Assembly: GCA_903854655.1 (NCBI GenBank)
Contig: CAINXC010000443.1
Span: 1 to 46,465, forward strand
Source of the DNA: an uncultured Verrucomicrobiota bacterium
Lineage (GTDB): Bacteria; Verrucomicrobiota; Verrucomicrobiia; Verrucomicrobiales; Verrucomicrobiaceae
Reading direction: 5' to 3'
DNA: 46,465 nt
The position numbers were made by a program, and so were the translations under genes. This document shows, one piece after another, positions 34,812-43,934 of the stretch (position 1 is the first letter of the stretch; each line of letters starts with the position of its first letter). The notes under the pieces were generated by a model, which did not search any database, was not told the origin of the DNA, and saw nothing but the letters and a program-made list of their open reading frames with translations.

Positions 34812-36989
34812 TCAAAGTCGATGAGTGTTCCTCAGCCATTGCGCGCTACGGGCCAGGCCACTGCTCAAATCGACCTGCGGACGCCAGCCCAGCCCCTTCA
34901 GTTTCTCATTGCTGAACCGGGTTCGTGAGGGTCCAAACAGTTCGCCGATCCAGAATGGTGGGATCGCCTTCCGCTCAGGATGGGTTCCTGCGACCGTCGC
35001 AGCAGCCTCGGGACGACGGAACCAGCTCGTGGGCATGCGATGCCGGAGCTTCCTGATGAGCCAGCGCTCGCGCACCCAGCGGCGCAAGGCGCTGTTTCCT
35101 GCAAGGCTTCGCAGAACCCGGCCCAGGCCGATGCGGTCGGAGTGTTCCATCGTTGCCAGGTCGGTCTGGGAATAGGAAGGGAAGCTTTCTGCCTGAGCGG
35201 GCAGGAGCGGCGCAAGAAACTCCCGCCAGGAGCACCAGCCATCCGTGGCCAGAAAGGCTTTTCCGTGCGCCTCCGGGCGGGTTGCTGTGAGCAGCGTGGC
35301 ATCGATCAGATTGTCGATGTAAACATAGTTTGCCAGGCCGTTGCCGCCATCCACCCAGGCAAAGCCCCCGTTTTTCGCAAGTTCTGCCGGCATCCTGGTG
35401 TACGTCTTGCCCTCCGGCCCATAGACGCACGAAGGATTCAGAATGACGAGCCGGGTTTTTCGGTGGGAGGCCGCCCACTCAAGACAGTTTTGCTGCATCT
35501 CTGCCTTCGTTTTTCCATAATGGCCGGGGGCGGGCCTCATTGCCATGCTTTCGGTTATCTGCGTGTCTTCGCCTGCCATTGCCCACACCCACGCCGTGCT
35601 CAGCACCACAACGGCTTCCACGCCGGCGGCCTCCGCCTCTTCGAGCAGCAGCTTGGTAGCATCCACGGTGACCTGGCGCGCATCGGTCTCCGCCTGCCCA
35701 AGAGCGCAGTGGAACACCCAGCGCGCGCCTGCCACCAGCTCGCGAACCACGGTGCGGTTGTTCAAATCCACCCGCGGCAGTTGCACCGGAAAGCGTGCCA
35801 CCGAGACACAGGTCTGATAGCCGCGCACGGGCACCGCGATGTCCTTGAAGCCAAGTTGCGAGAGGCGCTCCACCAGGGCCGTGCCAATAAAGCCCGTGCC
35901 ACCCGTGACCACCGCACGCCCCGAAGGCAGGCCAGGACGATTGTCTGCTCCTGCCGGGCGGTGCGATTCATCGCGCGTCGAGTAGGCCCGCTCAATGAGC
36001 CCCATGGTGGCGCCGGCTTCGCGGGCCGAAACGGCCTCCGCCTCCTCTCCCTGGACGACGCGTGCAAAGTTGACAAACTGCTGCGAAAAGCAGGACAAAA
36101 AATCAGGCGGCCAGGATGCATCGTCGAACGCGTGCTCGCAGCGCAACTCTCCGCGAAGCAGGCCCGCCACATCCCGCCACTGGCACGTGGCAAAATCATT
36201 CCTGTTCAGTGTCAGCGATCCCTTGTCTCCAACGAACGTGGTCGTGTTTGGCAGCTCGTGAAGATGAGTGAGCCGTAGAAGCACCTTTACACCGGTCGCG
36301 GTCTTCAGCTCATAACGGCAGGAGGCCTCCACGCCGCCGCGAGCGTCGTCTTCGTAGCCGACCGGGTCCAGGGGGCCCAGGATGCTGCCCAGCCAGTCCA
36401 GGTGATGCACCCCCAGGTCCGCCAAAATCCCCCCGTTTTCGCGCCGGAAAAACGCACCGCTCGCCGAAGTCCAGGCATACGGCCCCCCGTGTTCCACCGT
36501 GACTTCCCGCACCGTGCCGATCAGTCCCAGTTGCAGCGCTTCCTTCAGGCTCTTCGCGGACTGGCTCAGACGCCTGACCATGCCCGCCACCAGGGGTGTT
36601 TTCTTGTCTTCGGCAAGGGTTGCCAGTGAATTGCAGTCCGCCTGGCTCATCGCCAGCGGCTTTTCGCACAGCACCGGAAAGCCGGCGTTGAGCGCCGCCT
36701 GCACGGCCGGGACATGCAGGCTGTTTGGCAGCGCAACCACCACGGCATCACAACACCGCCGTGCCGCCGCTTGTGAAAGCGCCTCGGCAAAGCCCGCCTG
36801 GTAGGCCCGCACCCAGGGATGCTGCGCTTGCGTCTGGTTGATGGCCGCAGCGGACAGGTCAGTCACCTCCACGCTTTTGGTCCAGCCCAGCCTTGCGAGG
36901 GCTGGGAGGTACAGTTCTGTCACGACTGCTCCGCCGCCAAGAACAAGGAGGCGCAGAGGTTTGGGAAGGGGCATGTTTTGTGAGCACAT
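34812..36989 (-). CDS. Fusion: Gfo/Idh/MocA dehydrogenase + SDR-type sugar epimerase/dehydratase
   Basis: 725 residues in one frame. Residues 12-340 are a Gfo/Idh/MocA oxidoreductase: LVLGGGAVVTE (NAD site), CEKPLA with E109-K110-P111, and DLGVHHLDWL (191-200) with the conserved D and H. A linker rich in R, P and G (341-357) leads to an extended SDR domain: AVVTGGTGFIG (359-369), the S464-T465 pair in LSTAW, and Y491-x3-K495 (YGKTK). The C-terminal ~60 residues (FGPSRTRFSNEKLKGLGW) resemble the usual epimerase tail. Both halves keep key catalytic residues, so successive oxidation/epimerisation or reduction of one sugar nucleotide is plausible. The start is ATG 36989; ATG 36974 is possible. 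Neither substrate can be read from sequence. Confidence 0.88.
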   Translation of the reverse strand: MCSQNMPLPKPLRLLVLGGGAVVTELYLPALARLGWTKSVEVTDLSAAAINQTQAQHPWVRAYQAGFAEALSQAAARRCCDAVVVALPNSLHVPAVQAALNAGFPVLCEKPLAMSQADCNSLATLAEDKKTPLVAGMVRRLSQSAKSLKEALQLGLIGTVREVTVEHGGPYAWTSASGAFFRRENGGILADLGVHHLDWLGSILGPLDPVGYEDDARGGVEASCRYELKTATGVKVLLRLTHLHELPNTTTFVGDKGSLTLNRNDFATCQWRDVAGLLRGELRCEHAFDDASWPPDFLSCFSQQFVNFARVVQGEEAEAVSAREAGATMGLIERAYSTRDESHRPAGADNRPGLPSGRAVVTGGTGFIGTALVERLSQLGFKDIAVPVRGYQTCVSVARFPVQLPRVDLNNRTVVRELVAGARWVFHCALGQAETDARQVTVDATKLLLEEAEAAGVEAVVVLSTAWVWAMAGEDTQITESMAMRPAPGHYGKTKAEMQQNCLEWAASHRKTRLVILNPSCVYGPEGKTYTRMPAELAKNGGFAWVDGGNGLANYVYIDNLIDATLLTATRPEAHGKAFLATDGWCSWREFLAPLLPAQAESFPSYSQTDLATMEHSDRIGLGRVLRSLAGNSALRRWVRERWLIRKLRHRMPTSWFRRPEAAATVAGTHPERKAIPPFWIGELFGPSRTRFSNEKLKGLGWRPQVDLSSGLARSAQWLRNTHRL

Positions 36990-36994
36990 GGCGG

Positions 36995-37909
36995 CTACTT
37001 TTTAGTGAGCACGACCATGATATGATCGGTCGCCTGCTTCCACCAAGGGACTGTCTGCCAGCGTGCGGCGCGGCCAACAAGGGGCAGTCTGCCCAGCGTC
37101 GCATCGCTTATGCCGCGTTCGCGCAGCGAGCGGAAGAGCGTGTGCAGGCTGATCTGCGCGAGCTGCTTCGTCCACTGCCGCCATTCACGCGTCTCGCTGG
37201 GCAGGTGCAGGTGGGTGCTCAATTTCATGTCCAGCTGCTTCGCCGCCCAGGTGAACCATGCGCGGCTGTAAAATGTCACGTGCTCGGGAATGGAGCCATA
37301 CCAGTAGTGCCTGCCAAACAGGCGGTAGGGCAGGCTGTCGGTGGCGCCGGTGAGCAGAATGAGGCAGCCGCCCGGAGCCAGCGCGTCGCGCAATTGGGCC
37401 AGAAAGCGCACCGGCTGTGTGATGTGTTCGATCACGTCGAACGACAGCACCGCACCAAAGGAATGCTGCCCTGCCGCCAGATCATCGGCGGTTCTCCCCA
37501 GCACGGCGATGCCCCGCCGTGCTGCCAGCCCCCTGGCTGCGTTGCCGGGCTCCACACCGTGTTTGCGCCACTCGGAAGGCAGCCAGCAAAGCAGGTCGCC
37601 TGCGAAGCAGCCCACGTCCAGGACATCACGGTTTGCCGCATGCTTTTCGAGCAGGCGCAATGCCTGCGGCCAGTAGGGCCGCTGGTGGCTGCTGTCCCAT
37701 ATGGTGGAGGGCAGGTCCTCGTAGAGCGAGGTAAGAACCTCCTCGGGAAGGGCCGGGTGCCGGAAAAAGAGATCACATGTGCGGCAGTGCATGAACTCCC
37801 CGGGATCGATCACCGTTCCGGTTTGCCTGCCGCCAAAGACATGGGTTGGGAATGCGGGAAGGCGTCCCTGATTGTCTATGTTCGTTTGCTGGCAGGCAGG
37901 ACAAGGCAT
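36995..37909 (-). CDS. Class I SAM methyltransferase with N-terminal zinc-ribbon
   Basis: 304 residues from ATG 37909 (GTG 37918 gives three more). Cys pairs CPAC and CRTC about 40 residues apart form a zinc-ribbon-like module, usual in sugar C- and O-methyltransferases of glycan loci. VLDVGCFAGDLLCWLP is SAM motif I and HGVEPG motif II. VLSFDVIEHITQPVRFLAQ is the family's post-motif segment, followed by HYWYGSIPEHVTFYSR near the active site. It lies between a CgeB-like transferase (upstream) and the dehydrogenase-epimerase fusion (5-nt gap downstream), so a sugar-nucleotide or glycan substrate is likely. Confidence 0.87.
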   Translation of the reverse strand: MPCPACQQTNIDNQGRLPAFPTHVFGGRQTGTVIDPGEFMHCRTCDLFFRHPALPEEVLTSLYEDLPSTIWDSSHQRPYWPQALRLLEKHAANRDVLDVGCFAGDLLCWLPSEWRKHGVEPGNAARGLAARRGIAVLGRTADDLAAGQHSFGAVLSFDVIEHITQPVRFLAQLRDALAPGGCLILLTGATDSLPYRLFGRHYWYGSIPEHVTFYSRAWFTWAAKQLDMKLSTHLHLPSETREWRQWTKQLAQISLHTLFRSLRERGISDATLGRLPLVGRAARWQTVPWWKQATDHIMVVLTKK

Positions 37910-37967
37910 GGGCTTCACGAGCGGGGCGGGGAGTCAGCCGTTGTGATCAGAATGAAAAGGGCAAAAT

Positions 37968-39170
37968 CTAGAGACCAAGCTCGCGAAAGATGGTCTCAAA
38001 CCGTCGTTGCCAGGTGTGATCCGAGTTCGAGCGCCGGGCGGCGGCCACCCGCATCTGCGCCCTTCTGGTGGGGGACCCGAGAAGCTCGCGGGTCTTCTCC
38101 ACGAGTTCCTCCGGGCTGCTGTACACGGCGATCTCCTTCTCGGTGTCGAAAAGGTCCTCGGTCTCCTCCGTACGTTGGGTGAGATAACAAGCGCCGGACA
38201 TGGTGGCCTCGAATTCCCTCATCTTCGGGTAGCAATAAAGGGCCGGGATGGAGACAGGATTGAACTGATCATTGATGCCGATGGTCACTCGGGCTTCAGA
38301 ATACAGGGCGTTGAGCCTCGCCAGATCGACGGTTTCGGGATGGGCGTGCTGTCGCACGAGGCTTTCGTACTCCTCACCCAGCTTCGCGTAGGCCCGCGAT
38401 TCCCTGGCCGGGCGCAGGCCGTGCCTGCAGAAGCGCACGAGAGCGGTGGACTTGAACGTGAGCCACTGGTTCAGGCGATGCCACCGGCCTGCTGAGTTGA
38501 GGGGGGCTTGGGCTGTGGCCTGGTAGTTGATCAGGTTGTGGGAAATCTGGCTGGGTATCCAGCCGCTGCCAAACAGCGTGAGATCGACTCCCTTGCTGAT
38601 GGCGTAACCCAGGACCTGGCGGCGGAAGGGGTTCCTTGCGCCGGGAAAGATCACATCGAGCGATTCCCCGCCGCCGACTGAAAAGTTCTCGGAAGGATTG
38701 GCCGCCATGGGCAGATGAACGGCCCGTGCCCCTGCGGCCTTGAAGTTGCGCATCGCCGCCTTTTCCGGCACCCAGTTGAGCGTGGCGTGGCGGGCATAGC
38801 GCCGGGCCACCTCCTGGTGGAAAAGGTTGTCACAGAAGTAATACACCGAGGGCGTGCCAAGAGCGGCGACGTGGTCGAACAGCTCAGGATCAAACTGCAC
38901 GGGATAGAGGAAGGCGAAGAAGAGGTCGAACCGCTGGCGGCGATGCTCGGTGGCGAAGTCCTCGAAGATGCGTTCGGTAAGCCGGGCCCGATCGCTTTTG
39001 GTCCACAGCCCGGCCTGCGAAAGAGGCCCTGACTCGCTGATCCCCAGGCCTTCCGCCACATGGACCTCATGCCCCATGGCCTTGAGCGCCGCAGGGAACT
39101 GCCGGTGCCAGAGGCCGAGCCCATGGTCGGTGACAAGGCAGATGTAAACACGGAGGCGTTTGGACTTCAT
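37968..39170 (-). CDS. CgeB-like glycosyltransferase
   Basis: 400 residues. RVYICLVTDHGLGLWHRQFPAAL opens the N-terminal domain; FDLFFAFLYPVQFDPELFDHV and YYFCDNLFH match CgeB/DUF3880 relatives. VIFPGARNPFRRQVL and LTLFGSGWIP are the middle sheet. INDQFNPVSIPALYCYPKMREFEATMSGACYLTQ and LFDTEKEI are the GT_1_2-type donor-binding end. It adds a sugar to the glycan; the donor is unknown. ATG 39170 lies one nucleotide after the upstream FkbM stop. It is the second CgeB-like gene of the window (the other is at 19228) and the two differ clearly in sequence, so they are not recent duplicates. Confidence 0.82.
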   Translation of the reverse strand: MKSKRLRVYICLVTDHGLGLWHRQFPAALKAMGHEVHVAEGLGISESGPLSQAGLWTKSDRARLTERIFEDFATEHRRQRFDLFFAFLYPVQFDPELFDHVAALGTPSVYYFCDNLFHQEVARRYARHATLNWVPEKAAMRNFKAAGARAVHLPMAANPSENFSVGGGESLDVIFPGARNPFRRQVLGYAISKGVDLTLFGSGWIPSQISHNLINYQATAQAPLNSAGRWHRLNQWLTFKSTALVRFCRHGLRPARESRAYAKLGEEYESLVRQHAHPETVDLARLNALYSEARVTIGINDQFNPVSIPALYCYPKMREFEATMSGACYLTQRTEETEDLFDTEKEIAVYSSPEELVEKTRELLGSPTRRAQMRVAAARRSNSDHTWQRRFETIFRELGL

Positions 39171-39171
39171 G

Positions 39172-39963
39172 CTAGGCTGGAACAAGCACAAAGGTTTCGG
39201 TTGCAGCCATGTGCAGGCGAAGTTCCAGGCCGTTGTGAACGCGGACAAGATGGGGGGCCGCAAGCACCTGGCAGCGGTGCTCGGCCGCTATCTCCAGCAG
39301 GTGCTCCACCGGCACGCCGTATGCGGCCAGGTTTTCCCTGTTCCACTCGAGGAAGACGACCGGCCGGGCCTGCGCGATCAGGGCTTTCGCTCCTCGCAGG
39401 GCAAGGGTTTCAGCGCCTTCGATGTCGATCTTCACCACTGACACTTCCGGGCGGCCAAGGCGCAGCCACTCGTCGTCGATTGTAGTGACTTCCACCGAGA
39501 CCTCCTTCATCCGGCCGGCGCGTGCAGTGTTTTGGAAACCATCGAGGGCGCCCAGGGCCTTGGCCGCGATGCTGAACGACGCCGTGCCCGGTTGTTCGCC
39601 CGCAGCTTTTGGAACAATGGTCCATCGATCCCCCCACGGGGCTCCGGCACACGTCTTGTTCAAATAGGGCAGCGTGTTCGGGGAGGGTTCAAACGAGCAG
39701 ACCTGGCACCCGGGCACGCCTTGCAGAATGGGAACCGCCATCAAGCCGATGTTTGCACCCACGTCGAAGACCGTGGTCCCGGCCCTTGCCGCTTGAAGCA
39801 TCAGGTTCACGAGATCCTTTTCATAGATGCCCTGGTCGCAGGTCAGTTTGAAGACCAGGGAGTCATGAGGGAAGTGCACTCGTGTGCCATAGTAGTCGAA
39901 CCAGCCGGCCCACCCCGGAAGATACGAGTGAACGGCGTGTTTGATAAGTCCTCGGAGTCGCAT
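39172..39963 (-). CDS. FkbM-family methyltransferase
   Basis: 263 residues from ATG 39963; the frame is open to 40215 but that part lies inside the Wzt gene and has shadow-like composition. VFDVGANIGLMAVPI is SAM motif I, VCSFEPSPNTL motif II and VKIDIEGAETLAL the FkbM signature. The end is a beta-rich tail (ELRLHMAATETFVLV). The gene follows the Wzt-type ATPase by 52 nt. In several ABC-exported O-antigen systems a methyltransferase next to wzt caps and terminates the chain. A chain-capping role is therefore possible here, but it is inferred from order only. Confidence 0.85.
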   Translation of the reverse strand: MRLRGLIKHAVHSYLPGWAGWFDYYGTRVHFPHDSLVFKLTCDQGIYEKDLVNLMLQAARAGTTVFDVGANIGLMAVPILQGVPGCQVCSFEPSPNTLPYLNKTCAGAPWGDRWTIVPKAAGEQPGTASFSIAAKALGALDGFQNTARAGRMKEVSVEVTTIDDEWLRLGRPEVSVVKIDIEGAETLALRGAKALIAQARPVVFLEWNRENLAAYGVPVEHLLEIAAEHRCQVLAAPHLVRVHNGLELRLHMAATETFVLVPA

Positions 39964-40015
39964 GAAATTGGGGGCTGCTGCTTGTAATTGTGTGGTACGG
40001 AATGATGACGTCGCC

Positions 40016-41248
40016 TCAAGCCACCTGCACCGTGTGCCCGATCTCCACGAAGCCCCGGTGCTCGGCCGGATAGGGCGCGGTCCCGTGATCGTTCGCCGCG
40101 GGCAGGACCGAGAGGACGCAAAGGCCGGTGGCGTCACTGGATCCGTGGATGCCGCCATAAAACAGGCCGAAGGAATACTCGCCTTCGACCAAGGGCAGGC
40201 TGTGCATTTCCACACGCAGCGTCAGCGGTGATCCGGGCGATGCTTGAAACACCCGTTCGTCACTTCGCAAATCGACAATTGCGACCCGCTGCCCGGCCGC
40301 GCTGTAGACGAGCAGGCAGAGCTCCCCAAGCACCTGCGGGACATCGCTTTCAAGCACGATCTCCAGGCAGGCGGAGCCGCCGCTTTCAATGGCGGGCTGG
40401 TCCAGTGAAAACCGGTGCAGAGTGAGGGCGGCGTCCAGGCGGCGGGTGCGCGCCGCCGCCTCGCGTGCACCGCTGGTCAGGTATTCCGTCACCAGCTTCT
40501 GGACTTTCCCCTGGCTCACCACGCGGCCGCCGCTCAGCAGCACCGCGCTTGAGCACAGCGCGGTCACCGCCGCCATGTTGTGGCTCACGAACAGCACGGT
40601 GCGGCCGCCGCGTGCGACGTCCTGCATCTTGCCCAGGCACTTCTTTTGGAACTGCTGATCACCCACCGCCAGCACCTCGTCCACCACGAGAATCTCCGGT
40701 TCCAGATGGGCGGCGACTGCGAAGGCCAGGCGCACATACATTCCGGAGGAATACCGCTTCACCGGGGTGTCGAGAAACTTTTCGATCTCGGCGAAGTCGA
40801 CAATTTCATCGAACTTCGATTTGATCTCGCTCTTCGTCATCCCAAGGATGGCGCCGTTGAGATAAATGTTCTCGCGACCGGTCAGCTCCGGGTGAAACCC
40901 GGTGCCTACTTCCAGGAGCGAGGCAACGCGTCCGTTCAGCGTGATCCTGCCGGTCGTGGGTTCTGTGATGCGCGAGAGAACTTTCAGCAACGTGGATTTG
41001 CCGGCCCCGTTGCGGCCGATGATGCCGACCACATCGCCCTGTTTGATCTCGAACGAGACATCTTTGAGCGCCCAGAAGTCTTCGGTCGATTTCAGCCCGG
41101 GGTTTTTGGGCTTCGGGTTGATCCAGCGGAGAGGGGTCTTGGCGGCGTGGATCAGGGCGTCGCTGAACTTGCGATAGCCGCCTTCAGTCTGGTGGTTGAT
41201 CGTGTATCTCTTGCCGAGATTTTCGACCCTGATGATGACGTCGGACAT
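40016..41248 (-). CDS. wzt: Wzt-type polysaccharide ABC transporter ATP-binding protein
   Basis: 410 residues. The N-terminal ABC domain has GRNGAGKS (Walker A, 78-85), YSSGM (signature, 166-170), ILVVDE (Walker B, 186-191) and the H-loop SHNMAAV. The insert before Walker A (NPKPKNPGLKSTEDFWALKD) is characteristic of the Wzt/TagH group. The C-terminal ~140 residues (after YLTSGAREAAARTRR) are beta-rich and correspond to the Wzt carbohydrate-binding domain that recognises the capped glycan. It drives export of lipid-linked polysaccharide together with a Wzm permease, which is not seen in the window. ATG 41248 was chosen because the ABC fold starts there. Confidence 0.9.
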   Translation of the reverse strand: MSDVIIRVENLGKRYTINHQTEGGYRKFSDALIHAAKTPLRWINPKPKNPGLKSTEDFWALKDVSFEIKQGDVVGIIGRNGAGKSTLLKVLSRITEPTTGRITLNGRVASLLEVGTGFHPELTGRENIYLNGAILGMTKSEIKSKFDEIVDFAEIEKFLDTPVKRYSSGMYVRLAFAVAAHLEPEILVVDEVLAVGDQQFQKKCLGKMQDVARGGRTVLFVSHNMAAVTALCSSAVLLSGGRVVSQGKVQKLVTEYLTSGAREAAARTRRLDAALTLHRFSLDQPAIESGGSACLEIVLESDVPQVLGELCLLVYSAAGQRVAIVDLRSDERVFQASPGSPLTLRVEMHSLPLVEGEYSFGLFYGGIHGSSDATGLCVLSVLPAANDHGTAPYPAEHRGFVEIGHTVQVA

Positions 41249-41262
41249 GAGAGAAGATTCGC

Positions 41263-42804
41263 TCAGCGCGGGGCTGGAACGACGAGGCGGTATCCCAGGG
41301 GCAGTTGCTTGACGGAAGGGCGGCGAAGCTGGGGTTCGAAGTAGGAGGCCCACATCGGAGTGCTGCCACCCACCAGCAGGCCTGGGGTGGCGTCGGGTGA
41401 GAAGGACTCCTCGTGCCGGGCCTTGTCCACGTGGGTGAACAGGTAGTAGGGTTGAAAATCGCCGTTCAGCGGCGGGGTGTAAAAGCGGAACTGGTGCTTG
41501 TTGTGATTGACCTCGTTGAGAAGATAGAAGGGCTTGAAGCCGCCCCGGCGCAGCACGAAGTAAAGCCGGAAATCGTCCACAATAAGCCGCCGGGAGCCCG
41601 CAGGCAGCGCTTTGACCACCGGCTGCACGGCTTCCGGGCCAAAGCTGGCCCGGTCCAGCCAGGAGCCGTAACTCTGGTCCACGTTATAGACGACCTGACA
41701 TGCCAGGAGCAGCGCCATGCCTGCGACCAGCCAGCGGACGCGTCCCCCGGGTGCGAAAACGGTGATGCCATGCTGGGCGAGGAGAACGAAAAGCGGCGCC
41801 AGGTACAAGGCTGTGTAATGGTGCAGGCCGGTGGTCAGTTTGAATTCGATGATCAGCGTGGTCACCACCACAAGGCCCACCAGCACCTTGCGAAGAGCGG
41901 TCAGCTCCTTGCCGGCAAGTGCCTTGATGAAGCCCACTGCAGCCAGCAGAAGCAAGGGGACGGCCAGGGAGCAGCAGCGCAGAATGTCTTCGAGCATCCG
42001 CAGAAAGAGGAGCCAGGGAGTGTTCAGCCAGCGGTTTTCCGTGAGGCCGCTGAACAGTTGCATCGGGGAATACGCTTGTGAACCGGCCATCATGAGCCCG
42101 CCCCACGCGGGTGGCAGCAGCAGGGCGGCGCCCGCAGCCGTCAACCCAACCAACGCCAGCAGGGTGACCAAGAGCTTGCGGTCCGGCATGGTGCCGGCAA
42201 AAATCAACGGCAGCAGCGCGGCGGGCAAGGCCATCACGGCCCGCAGCCAGATGTAGGGTGCGCAGGCCAGGGCCAGCGCACCGGCCACCAGCCAGCGCCA
42301 GTCGTGGCTCCGTGCATGGCGTTGGAGACACAGCGCGCCTCCGAGCACGAAGGCCATGGCCAGGGCATCCAGGCGTCCGGCCCGGTAGTCCTGCACCAGC
42401 CCGGGATCGAGAATCATCAGGGCCGCGAACAGAAGACTCGCAAGCACCGGCGCTCCCTGCTGGAGCAGGAGGGCGAGCACAAGGCTGCCCAGCAGGAACC
42501 CGCCCGCGATGCAAAGCAGGCGCGAGCCCAGCACGCCGCCAGTCACCCGATGGGCGAGCTCTGCGGCCACGCAGCCCAGATAGGAGATGGGCGGGACGGC
42601 CTTTTGGTCACTGGTGGACCATGTCACCGCCCAGTCCGTGCCCGGATCAAGCACCACGCGGCCGAAGTCCACGATCTGCACTTCGTCCTGCCAGACGAGG
42701 GGGGCGCTGCCCAGGGAGGGCAGGAAAATCGCAAGCACCAGCGCCAGGAACAGGGACCACCAGCGCCAGGGCTTCTGGGTGATTGTCTGGGACAACAACA
42801 TCAT
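41263..42804 (-). CDS. GT-C (GT39/PMT-like) membrane glycosyltransferase
   Basis: 513 residues, about 11 membrane helices followed by a ~110-residue soluble end. After the first helix, LVWQDEVQIVDFG places a D40-E41 pair, as in ArnT/PMT-type GT-C enzymes that use polyprenyl-phosphate sugars. DYRAGRLDALAMAFVLGGA is the next conserved segment. Such enzymes transfer a sugar from undecaprenyl-phosphate on the periplasmic side. The GtrB/ArnC-like GT2 at the right edge could supply that donor. The start overlaps the aminotransferase stop by ATGA. The exact acceptor (lipid, glycan or protein) is unknown. Confidence 0.78.
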   Translation of the reverse strand: MMLLSQTITQKPWRWWSLFLALVLAIFLPSLGSAPLVWQDEVQIVDFGRVVLDPGTDWAVTWSTSDQKAVPPISYLGCVAAELAHRVTGGVLGSRLLCIAGGFLLGSLVLALLLQQGAPVLASLLFAALMILDPGLVQDYRAGRLDALAMAFVLGGALCLQRHARSHDWRWLVAGALALACAPYIWLRAVMALPAALLPLIFAGTMPDRKLLVTLLALVGLTAAGAALLLPPAWGGLMMAGSQAYSPMQLFSGLTENRWLNTPWLLFLRMLEDILRCCSLAVPLLLLAAVGFIKALAGKELTALRKVLVGLVVVTTLIIEFKLTTGLHHYTALYLAPLFVLLAQHGITVFAPGGRVRWLVAGMALLLACQVVYNVDQSYGSWLDRASFGPEAVQPVVKALPAGSRRLIVDDFRLYFVLRRGGFKPFYLLNEVNHNKHQFRFYTPPLNGDFQPYYLFTHVDKARHEESFSPDATPGLLVGGSTPMWASYFEPQLRRPSVKQLPLGYRLVVPAPR

Positions 42805-43934
42805 GCGTTGGAGAATTCGTGCAGGGCCTCGATCACGCGGGTCTGATCAGAGGGGAGCATGCTGTTGTAAAAGGGCAGGCGTAGCAGCCGGTCGCTCATC
42901 GCGGTCGAAACCGGGCAGTCGGGCGCACCACTGGCAAAGCGTCTTCCATATTCGGAGAGGTGCAGCGGCAGGTAGTGGAACACCGCGAGGATGCCCCGTG
43001 CATTGAGGTGGTCGATCAGTGCCTGGCGCTGCCGGGGCGTGGGCAGCAGGAGATAATACATGTGCCAGGCTTGATCACAGTGAGCGGGGATGTGCGGCGT
43101 GCGCACCTCATTGGCGCGAGCCCAGTCGCGCAGTTCGGCGTCGTAGCGCTGCCAGAGCTGCTGGCGTCCGGCCTGGATGATCGGCCACATCTCCAGTTGT
43201 CCGTACAGGAAGGCGGCGAGAACGTCGCTCATCACGTAGCTGCTGCCCAGGTCGACCCAGGAGTACTTGTCCACCTGGCCGCGAAAGAAGCGCGCGCGGT
43301 CGGTGCCTTTTTCACGGATGATTTCCGCTCGGTTCACGAAGAGGTCATCGTTGAGAAGAAGCGCGCCGCCTTCACCACAGGTGATGTTCTTGGTCTCATG
43401 AAAGCTTTGGGCGGCCAGGCTCCCCAGCGTGCCGAGCCAGCGGCCCTTGTACTTGCCGAACAGGCCATGTGCATTGTCTTCAACCACGGCCAGGCCGTGC
43501 CGGGCGGCGATGGCATTGATCTCATCCATCTCGCAGCCGACACCCGCATAGTGCAGAGGCACGACAGCCCTGGTCCTTGGCGTGATGAGCGCTTCGAGCC
43601 TGGTCTCGTCAAGGTTCAGCGTGTCGGGTCGGATGTCGCAGAACACCGGCCTTGCGCCACGCAGGACGAAGGCGTTGGCGGTGGAGACAAACGCGAAGTC
43701 CGGCACGATCACCTCATCTCCCGGCTGCAAATCCAGCAGCAGCGCGGCCATTTCGAGGGCGTGGGTGCAGGAGGTGGTGACCAGGGCGCGTTGGGCGCCC
43801 AGCGCGTTCTCCAGCAGTGACTGGCACTTTTTTGAGAATGCCTGATCGCCCGCAATCTGGCCATTGGCGATGGTCTGCTGGATGTACTCCAGCTCGCGTC
43901 CTTGCAATGAAGAGCGGTTGAAGGGGATGTTCAT
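42801..43934 (-). CDS. wecE: dTDP-4-amino-4,6-dideoxygalactose transaminase, WecE/RffA type
   Basis: 377 residues, the length of E. coli WecE (about 376). NRSSLQGRELEYI, TTSCTHALEMAALLL, FVSTANAFVLRGARPVF, PLHYAGVGCEMD and RGQVDKYSWVDLGSSYVMSD follow the WecE sequence segment by segment. HETKN carries the PLP-binding Lys182, and VVED (150-153) holds the Asp that contacts the PLP ring. It would aminate dTDP-4-keto-6-deoxyglucose to dTDP-4-amino-4,6-dideoxygalactose; 4-amino-glucose (viosamine) isomer specificity is possible. The RmlA/RmlB genes needed for the substrate are not in the window. The start is ATG 43934, in an ATGA overlap with the KAS III-like stop; upstream frame extensions are shadows. 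Confidence 0.9.
   Translation of the reverse strand: MNIPFNRSSLQGRELEYIQQTIANGQIAGDQAFSKKCQSLLENALGAQRALVTTSCTHALEMAALLLDLQPGDEVIVPDFAFVSTANAFVLRGARPVFCDIRPDTLNLDETRLEALITPRTRAVVPLHYAGVGCEMDEINAIAARHGLAVVEDNAHGLFGKYKGRWLGTLGSLAAQSFHETKNITCGEGGALLLNDDLFVNRAEIIREKGTDRARFFRGQVDKYSWVDLGSSYVMSDVLAAFLYGQLEMWPIIQAGRQQLWQRYDAELRDWARANEVRTPHIPAHCDQAWHMYYLLLPTPRQRQALIDHLNARGILAVFHYLPLHLSEYGRRFASGAPDCPVSTAMSDRLLRLPFYNSMLPSDQTRVIEALHEFSNA

Noticed and set aside
34980..36278. Plus-strand open frame of 432 codons
   Set aside because: Antisense to the dehydrogenase-epimerase fusion, whose motifs are unambiguous.
36893..38182. Plus-strand open frame of 429 codons spanning two minus-strand genes
   Set aside because: It crosses the boundary between two well-supported minus-strand genes and has no recognisable domain.
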